Assembly (NCBI GenBank): GCA_002307715.1
Contig: DBUA01000041.1
Coordinates: 1 to 17,396, forward strand
Direction of reading: 5' to 3'
Source: Candidatus Moranbacteria bacterium UBA1302
GTDB taxonomy: Bacteria > Patescibacteriota > Minisyncoccia > Moranbacterales > UBA1568
DNA: 17,396 nucleotides
Both the position numbers and the translations under genes were made by a program. Shown one piece after another: positions 13,180-17,396 of the stretch (its first letter is position 1; every line of letters starts with the position of its first letter). Below the pieces are notes generated by a model. The model searched no databases, was not told the DNA's origin, and saw only the letters and a program-made list of their open reading frames with translations.

Positions 13180-13355
13180 GCAGGCAGTAAACAGTGAAAC
13201 CTTTCCAGAAATCGACAATAGCGTATCAGAACGTATCTATCATGTTAGACTTTTTTCCAAACACAGCTTTTCTCTTGGAAATACGACGGTCCTGAGTTGG
13301 CCGGCGCTTTTTGATGTTCTGAATCGCATTATCGGTTGCAAGGAAGCATATCGAT
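13180..13355 (+). other. Long 5' leader of rny
   Basis: About 175 nt separate the inferred start of transcription from the rny ATG. One 7-bp hairpin, TTTCCAA/TTGGAAA (13254-13260 with 13275-13281), is visible just after a T6 run. No known riboswitch fold was recognised. An 84-codon open frame across this stretch starts upstream of the promoter and is not accepted as a gene. Confidence 0.5.
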
Positions 13356-14885
13356 ATGTTTAGCGTATTATTTTTCTTTTTGGCAGCAGCATTGTTGGCA
13401 GGCGGAACCGTCCTCGGATACTATATCCGTCAGAATATGGCGAAGAATCAGCTGTCGACCGCCGAAGGTCAGGCCGCGAAGATGTTGGATGAAGCGAAGA
13501 CAAAGGCACAGGTAATCACGTTGGAAGCTAAAGATAAGGCGGTAAGCATCTTGGAAGAAGCAAAGAAAAGCGAACAGATGCGTGAAGAGAAGCTGGTTAC
13601 TCAAGAAAAGCGCATTGAAAAGCGTGAGGAACAAACGGAACGGTTGGCGCAGGAGGTTGAAGACGAGAAACGCAAGCTTCTTTCAAAAGCTGATGAAGTG
13701 CGTACTCTTCGTGAAGAGGCGGAGAAGATCCGTTCTGAAGAGGCGAGGCGTTTGGAGTCTATAGCTCAATTTTCACGCGAAGAAGCCAAAGAACACCTGT
13801 TGCAATTAGCAGAAGAGGAGAGTAAGGAATCGTTAGTGAAGCGCATGACCAAGCTTGAGCGCGAGTCTCATGAAGAGCTCGAGAAGCGTTCATTGAATAT
13901 CATGGCGACTATTATCCAGAAATATTCCCGCTCGCACGTATCTGAATTCACTACTACGACTGTCCAGATCCCATCCGATGAAATTAAAGGCAAAATCATA
14001 GGTAAGGAGGGGCGCAATATCCGTGCGCTTGAAAAAGAAACGGGTGTCGAGCTTATCGTTGATGATACGCCGGAATCCGTCGTTATTTCAGGATTCGATC
14101 CGGTTCGTCGTGAAGTGGCGAGGATCGCGCTTGAGAAACTTATTGAAGATGGACGTATCCATCCGGCGCGTATTGAAGAGGCTGTTGAAGAGGCTAAGAA
14201 AGAAATCGATAGCAAGATCAAAGAAGCGGGTGAAGCTGCGGCATATGATGCTGGAATTGCCGGTCTCCATCCGAAACTACTCTATATACTCGGGCGACTC
14301 AGGTATCGTTACAGCTATAAGCAGAATGTGTTACTTCATTCGCTTGAAGTGTCATATCTTGCAGGTGCGTTGGCAGCTGAACTGGGCTGTGATGTCGCAT
14401 GCGCGAAAAAGGCAGGATTACTCCATGATATCGGTAAGGCAGTCGATCATGAGATCGAAGGCACACACGTCAAGATCGGCATGCGCATACTTGAGAAATT
14501 CGGTTTGGGCCAGAATGTTATTGATGCCATGAAGTGCCATCATGACGAGTATCCGCACCAGACGATTGAATCGTTCATTGTGACGGCAGCCGATGCCATC
14601 TCAGCATCGCGTCCAGGCGCTCGCAAAGAGACGGCTGAGAAATATATCAAGCGATTGGAAGAGCTTGAAGCGCTTATCAATTCGTTTCCAGAAGTTGAAA
14701 AATCATATGCTATCCAGGCCGGACGAGAAGTGCGTATTTTCGTCAATCCAGAGAAGACTGATGATTTGGGAGCAATGAAGCTCGCGCGTGATATCGCCAA
14801 GCGCATTGAAGAGGAACTCAAGTATCCAGGAGAAATTAAAGTGAATGTTTTCCGTGAGACGAGAGCGGTAGAATATGCTCGATAG
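13356..14885 (+). CDS. rny: Ribonuclease Y
   Basis: The 509-residue product has all RNase Y parts in order. An N-terminal membrane helix (2-23) is followed by a long charged coiled coil (about 30-190), a KH RNA-binding domain (about 200-265, with IIGKEGRN at 214-221) and an HD metal-dependent hydrolase domain (about 320-420; H328, HD at 357-358, HH at 395-396, D413). The C-terminal RNase Y domain follows. It is an endonuclease that starts mRNA decay from the membrane in bacteria lacking RNase E. AAGGAAG 9 bases before ATG 13356 marks the start. The gene has its own promoter and a strong terminator, so it is monocistronic. Confidence 0.97.
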   Translation: MFSVLFFFLAAALLAGGTVLGYYIRQNMAKNQLSTAEGQAAKMLDEAKTKAQVITLEAKDKAVSILEEAKKSEQMREEKLVTQEKRIEKREEQTERLAQEVEDEKRKLLSKADEVRTLREEAEKIRSEEARRLESIAQFSREEAKEHLLQLAEEESKESLVKRMTKLERESHEELEKRSLNIMATIIQKYSRSHVSEFTTTTVQIPSDEIKGKIIGKEGRNIRALEKETGVELIVDDTPESVVISGFDPVRREVARIALEKLIEDGRIHPARIEEAVEEAKKEIDSKIKEAGEAAAYDAGIAGLHPKLLYILGRLRYRYSYKQNVLLHSLEVSYLAGALAAELGCDVACAKKAGLLHDIGKAVDHEIEGTHVKIGMRILEKFGLGQNVIDAMKCHHDEYPHQTIESFIVTAADAISASRPGARKETAEKYIKRLEELEALINSFPEVEKSYAIQAGREVRIFVNPEKTDDLGAMKLARDIAKRIEEELKYPGEIKVNVFRETRAVEYAR

Positions 14886-14908
14886 TAGGAAAATGTTTTT
14901 GAGAAGAA

Positions 14909-14938
14909 TAAAACATGGCTCTAATGAGCCATGTTTTA
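14909..14938 (+). terminator. Terminator of rny
   Basis: A perfect 12-bp stem (14910-14921 with 14926-14937, AAAACATGGCTC with GAGCCATGTTTT) around a TAAT loop. The only T-tract is the stem's own 3' TTTT, followed by As. Confidence 0.75.
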
Positions 14939-14955
14939 AAATAATGGCTTAGCTA

Positions 14956-14984
14956 TTGCATAGTTTGGAAAAGTGGCTTATTAT
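14956..14984 (+). promoter_or_regulatory. Promoter of the HU gene
   Basis: TTGCAT (14956-14961), 17-bp spacer, TATTAT (14979-14984). Transcription should start near 14991. Confidence 0.65.
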
Positions 14985-14990
14985 AGCGGA

Positions 14991-15075
14991 CAGGAGGTAA
15001 TCATCTCGCATTCTCGTCCTCCGACCCTTTTCAGGGAACGAACGGGAGTCTAAACTAGGAAGGCAGGTGAGAAGT
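14991..15075 (+). promoter_or_regulatory. Structured 5' leader and ribosome-binding site of the HU gene
   Basis: The leader of about 85 nt opens with AGGAGGT (14992-14998), a perfect Shine-Dalgarno sequence with no ATG, GTG or TTG at working distance. GGAGG can pair with CCTCC at 15017-15021; ACCC/GGGA and CTCC/GGGAG alternatives also exist downstream. The working ribosome-binding site is AGGTGA just before ATG 15076; GTG 15067 is inside it. Confidence 0.5.
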
Positions 15076-15357
15076 ATGAAGAACATAAATAAGGATACGC
15101 TCGTACACTCGATCGTCGAGAAGACTGAGCTTTCCAAGAAAGATGTTGAAGCAGTGCTTGAATCATTCATTGATGAAGTGACTGCAGAGCTCAGCAAGGG
15201 CAACAAGGTGACTCTCACCGGTTTTGGTACCTTCAAGGTTTCGAAGCGTGCTGCTCGCGAGGGCATCAACCCGCAGACGAAGGCTAAGATCACTATTCCG
15301 GCCATGACAGTTCCGAAATTTACTGCTGGAAAGACTCTTAAGGAAGCCGTAAAATAG
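15076..15357 (+). CDS. hup: HU-family nucleoid DNA-binding protein
   Basis: The 93-residue product is a canonical HU/IHF-family protein. It has a helical dimerisation half (1-45), then GFGTFKVSKRAAREGINPQT (49-68) leading into the DNA-bending arm with the intercalating proline at 66. It closes with TVPKFTAGKTLKEAVK (78-93), near the HU consensus. HU dimers bend and compact DNA in the nucleoid. Nothing distinguishes HU from IHF subunits strictly, but the lone gene fits homodimeric HU. It shares an identical 15-base initiation region with the third pilin-like gene. Hairpins and tRNA-Pro follow without a clear terminator. Confidence 0.96.
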   Translation: MKNINKDTLVHSIVEKTELSKKDVEAVLESFIDEVTAELSKGNKVTLTGFGTFKVSKRAAREGINPQTKAKITIPAMTVPKFTAGKTLKEAVK

Positions 15358-15388
15358 TTTCCGCTGTGCCGGTTTATCCGGACGGAAA
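15358..15388 (+). other. Hairpin after the HU stop codon
   Basis: TTTCCG (15358-15363) pairs with CGGAAA (15383-15388), with an inner CCGG/CCGG helix (15369-15372 with 15378-15381). An A-rich segment follows instead of T, so it is not a standard terminator. Confidence 0.5.
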
Positions 15389-15403
15389 ACAAAAAGATAG
15401 ATT

Positions 15404-15429
15404 CATGACCCCAGACAAATGGGGTCATG
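15404..15429 (+). other. Strong hairpin immediately before tRNA-Pro
   Basis: A perfect 10-bp stem CATGACCCCA/TGGGGTCATG with a 6-nt loop ends 4 bases before the tRNA. There is no T-tract. It may separate HU mRNA from the tRNA precursor by processing. Confidence 0.6.
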
Positions 15430-15433
15430 GCTA

Positions 15434-15504
15434 CGGGGCATAGTATAGTGGCAGTACGAGTGGTTTGGGACCATTTAGTCTCGGTTCGATTCCGAGTGCC
15501 CCGA
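15434..15504 (+). tRNA. tRNA-Pro (anticodon UGG)
   Basis: The 71-nt cloverleaf is complete. The acceptor is CGGGGCA/TGCCCCG with discriminator A. The D stem is GTAT/GTAC, the anticodon stem AGTGG/CCATT with loop TTTGGGA (anticodon TGG at 15466-15468, G37), the variable loop TAGT, and the T arm CTCGG-TTCGATT-CCGAG. The C1-G72 pair and A73 are classical proline identity features. CCA is not encoded, so it must be added by nucleotidyltransferase. No convincing promoter lies directly upstream; it may be cut from the HU transcript. Confidence 0.95.
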
Positions 15505-15529
15505 CTTATAACATATAAGAAAAAAACAT

Positions 15530-16021
15530 ATGGAACACACCAACGAAGAATTGAATAAAATCGTGCTTGATTTTTTGAACGGCCATCGTAAGGCGCTGCT
15601 TGCCGTCGTTTCACCGGATGGTAAGCCGAAGGTATCGCTCATGCTGTATGCGGTTGATGAGAATTTTCATTTCTATTTTGGCACTCGTAAGGCATTTCAG
15701 AAATACGGTTGGATGAAGGAGAATGTACATGTGTCGCTCGCAGTCGCCGAAGAAGCTCTTGATCCGCTCCGTGTCGTTGAAGTGCAAGGAACAGCGCATT
15801 TCATCCGTGAAGACCGTACAGCTGACGTGCTCGCTTATTTTGAATCGAAGAATCCGAGCAAATATTATGTGAAGGGCGCGGAAGATTTTGTGATGTTCCG
15901 TATAGAGCCTGACCATGTCCGTTGGTTGGATGCGACATCCGGAGAACTGACGATGACTGATATCGAACTTGTGCTGCCTGATCATAAGCATGAAGATGAC
16001 GCTGGCGCTTCTCAAGCCTGA
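15530..16021 (+). CDS. Pyridoxamine 5'-phosphate oxidase-like flavin split-barrel protein
   Basis: The 163-residue product has the split-barrel pattern. There is an N-terminal helix (about 4-18), then the strand pair LLAVVSPDGKPKVSLMLYAVDENFHFYFGT (23-52), the basic helix KAFQKYGWMKEN and the strand VHVSLAV. VVEVQGTAHFI and MFRIEPDHVRWLD follow, as in general stress/PNPOx-related proteins that bind FMN or F420. The substrate is unknown, and I do not call it true PdxH because its length and C-terminus differ. No ribosome-binding site is evident before ATG 15530, which lies 25 bases after the tRNA. YvcK follows after 9 bases, so the two are probably cotranscribed. Confidence 0.8.
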   Translation: MEHTNEELNKIVLDFLNGHRKALLAVVSPDGKPKVSLMLYAVDENFHFYFGTRKAFQKYGWMKENVHVSLAVAEEALDPLRVVEVQGTAHFIREDRTADVLAYFESKNPSKYYVKGAEDFVMFRIEPDHVRWLDATSGELTMTDIELVLPDHKHEDDAGASQA

Positions 16022-16030
16022 TTTTTTGGT

Positions 16031-17065
16031 ATGGCTGTTCCGACAAGGAAGGTCGTGACAATCGGCGGAGGAACAGGAAGTTTTATGCTCCTTTCCGGAC
16101 TGAAAAGATATCCGGTTGAATTGTCAGCTATCGTTTCTATGGCTGATGATGGCGGGTCAACGGGAGTGCTTCGCGATGAGCTGGGTGTTTTGCCCCCAGG
16201 GGACGTACGCCAATGCCTAGTGGCGCTTTCGGATTCGTCTGAAAAGCTGCGGGAACTCATGAATTATCGTTTTGAAGAAGGAGGGTTGTCCGGACACAGT
16301 TTCGGCAACCTTTTTCTTTCTGCACTTGAGAAGATTGAAGGCGGGTTTATTGAAGGAGTTTCGGAGGCAGCCAAGATACTGAATGTCAAAGGAACAGTCA
16401 TTCCTGTGACTGGAACTGATACCGGTCTTAAGATGGCGTTGAATAACGGGCACATACTGTCTGGAGAGCATGAGATCAATATGGATGCGACTCTCGGCGA
16501 AGTCGGTGTGGAGCGCATATTCCTTGAACCTCATGCTCAAGCGAATCCAGAAGCGCTTGAGAAGATTGCCGGAGCTGATCTTATTGTTATCGGTCCAGGG
16601 AATCATTATTGCAGTATTATCCCGAATCTTCTCGTTGATGGCGTTTCTCAGGCTATTCGAGAATCATCAGCGACGGTCGTGTATAATTGCAATCTTGTGA
16701 ATAAGCCGGGGCATACTGACGGTTATACGCTTGATGAATATGTTGATGAATTAGAGCATTTCATCGGTGCTCAATGTATTGATTACGTGACTTTCAATAC
16801 GCGCATGCCGTCAAAAGCCCTTTTGGAACGATATAATCGTGAGCGAGGTGAGTTGGTGAGTTTCTATCCTGAAGCACGGAAAAATCGACAATATCGAGTA
16901 GTTCGTGCCGATTTTCTTTCGCGGAAAAGCGTTGTGTATGGAAAGTCTGACCATATATCGAATCTTCGCTCCTATATCCGGCATGATACCGATAAGCTTG
17001 CTAAGGTGCTCATGATGCTTCTTGAAATAGGCGAATATGAAAGCATACTGAACGATATCGTTTGA
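16031..17065 (+). CDS. yvcK: YvcK/CofD-like protein (gluconeogenesis factor family)
   Basis: The 344-residue product has the YvcK hallmarks. These are GGGTGSFMLLSGLK (12-25), SMADDGGSTGVLRDELGVLP (36-55) with PGDVRQCL, GHSFGNLFLSAL (88-99), and VIGPGNHYCSIIPNLLVDG in place of the commoner GPGSLYTS. In Firmicutes YvcK binds UDP-sugars and is needed for cell shape and growth on gluconeogenic carbon; it is not a phospholactate transferase despite the CofD fold. The usual neighbours rapZ and whiA are absent. No ribosome-binding site precedes ATG 16031, so coupling to the upstream gene is likely. No terminator is visible in the short gap that follows. Confidence 0.93.
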   Translation: MAVPTRKVVTIGGGTGSFMLLSGLKRYPVELSAIVSMADDGGSTGVLRDELGVLPPGDVRQCLVALSDSSEKLRELMNYRFEEGGLSGHSFGNLFLSALEKIEGGFIEGVSEAAKILNVKGTVIPVTGTDTGLKMALNNGHILSGEHEINMDATLGEVGVERIFLEPHAQANPEALEKIAGADLIVIGPGNHYCSIIPNLLVDGVSQAIRESSATVVYNCNLVNKPGHTDGYTLDEYVDELEHFIGAQCIDYVTFNTRMPSKALLERYNRERGELVSFYPEARKNRQYRVVRADFLSRKSVVYGKSDHISNLRSYIRHDTDKLAKVLMMLLEIGEYESILNDIV

Positions 17066-17076
17066 GAGTTTCTTCA

Positions 17077-17105
17077 TTGAATGCGGCTATTGATTCTGAT
17101 ATACT
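17077..17105 (+). promoter_or_regulatory. Promoter of the last, partial gene
   Basis: TTGAAT (17077-17082), 17-bp spacer, TATACT (17100-17105). Transcription should begin near 17112, giving a leader of about 25 nt. Confidence 0.75.
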
Positions 17106-17136
17106 GTCACTATAAGATTTAAATGCCTGTATCCTT

Positions 17137-17396
17137 ATGGACATCATAGAGAAGACTGAACAGCAATTGGTACAAAAGGTATCAGATAAGCGTTTCGGTA
17201 TGGACGCTCTTCTTATCGCTGGGGCTATCGTTTTCGGGAGTCTTATTGTAGCGGTGTCAGTTTTTTCGCTTCAGCCGAAGACAGCGATTAAAACGAATGA
17301 TGTGAAAGCGACCGATACGAAAGCGACGAATGACCAGGATACTGCAAAGCAGGGCGCTTCTGTCACGATGGATCAAGTGAAGGCGCTTTTCGATGG
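17137..17396 (+). CDS. N-terminal part of a membrane-anchored extracytoplasmic protein (3' truncated)
   Basis: Only the first 86 codons are in the window. A charged cytoplasmic N-terminus (1-20) is followed by one membrane helix (about 22-45) and a Lys/Thr/Asp/Ala-rich linker (47-72). It then reaches SVTMDQVKALFDG, where a folded domain seems to begin. This layout occurs in CPR membrane-anchored thioredoxin/DsbA-type oxidoreductases, but the catalytic CxxC lies beyond the edge if it exists, so that is only a guess. ATG 17137 follows its own promoter; no Shine-Dalgarno is seen. Confidence 0.7.
   Translation, partial: MDIIEKTEQQLVQKVSDKRFGMDALLIAGAIVFGSLIVAVSVFSLQPKTAIKTNDVKATDTKATNDQDTAKQGASVTMDQVKALFD

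Noticed and set aside
13109..13363. 84-codon plus-strand open frame between gpmI and rny
   Set aside because: It starts upstream of the rny promoter, no internal start has a ribosome-binding site after the expected transcription start, and the sequence has no recognisable domain. It overlaps the rny start by 8 bases. Treated as leader.
15505..15519. CTTATA/TATAAG palindrome after tRNA-Pro as a terminator
   Set aside because: Only A-T pairs and it is followed by A residues on the plus strand, so it does not fit an intrinsic terminator.

Overview
The window looks like a chromosomal stretch of a Patescibacteria/CPR bacterium, probably of the Parcubacteria-like group. The reasons are compact genes, the standard genetic code (TGA and TAA both used as stops, Trp as TGG), near-consensus sigma-70 promoters, and above all a run of small VirB2/TrbC-like (T4SS pilin) membrane proteins of a kind frequent in these genomes. 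The assignment is an inference; no marker gene here fixes a lineage. No transposon, phage, CRISPR array or recent-transfer signature was seen.

Layout. Positions 1-230 hold the 3' end of an unidentified, probably coiled-coil gene. Next come a terminator, a SAM-dependent methyltransferase and a solute-binding lipoprotein (317-2289), then the ribosome-associated GTPase TypA/BipA (2402-4189). From 4274 to 6775 lies the most distinctive region: five consecutive genes carrying six copies of a two-helix pilin-like domain with a conserved Tyr-x-x-x-(Ala/Thr)-x-Asp hairpin turn; the last gene is a fused double-domain protein. A convergent gene for a small membrane-anchored protein (6835-7302, minus) follows, sharing a bidirectional terminator with the pilin cluster.

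The second half is core physiology: nusA, inorganic pyrophosphatase, trigger factor and clpP (7602-11437, plus); cofactor-independent phosphoglycerate mutase (minus); and, divergently from a shared promoter region, RNase Y. Then come an HU-type nucleoid protein, tRNA-Pro(UGG), a flavin split-barrel protein and the YvcK/CofD-like protein. The window ends inside a membrane-anchored protein.

Functionally, much of the right side concerns RNA and protein quality control: NusA for transcription, trigger factor and ClpP for folding and proteolysis, RNase Y for mRNA decay. The left side is envelope and surface related. Regulation is unusually legible. Near-consensus promoters precede typA, the minus-strand gene, nusA, rny, HU and the last gene. 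In nusA, and probably typA, the promoter is followed at once by a hairpin plus U-tract, which suggests premature termination in the leader. The best candidates for something new are the multi-paralogue pilin array and the possible self-attenuation of nusA.
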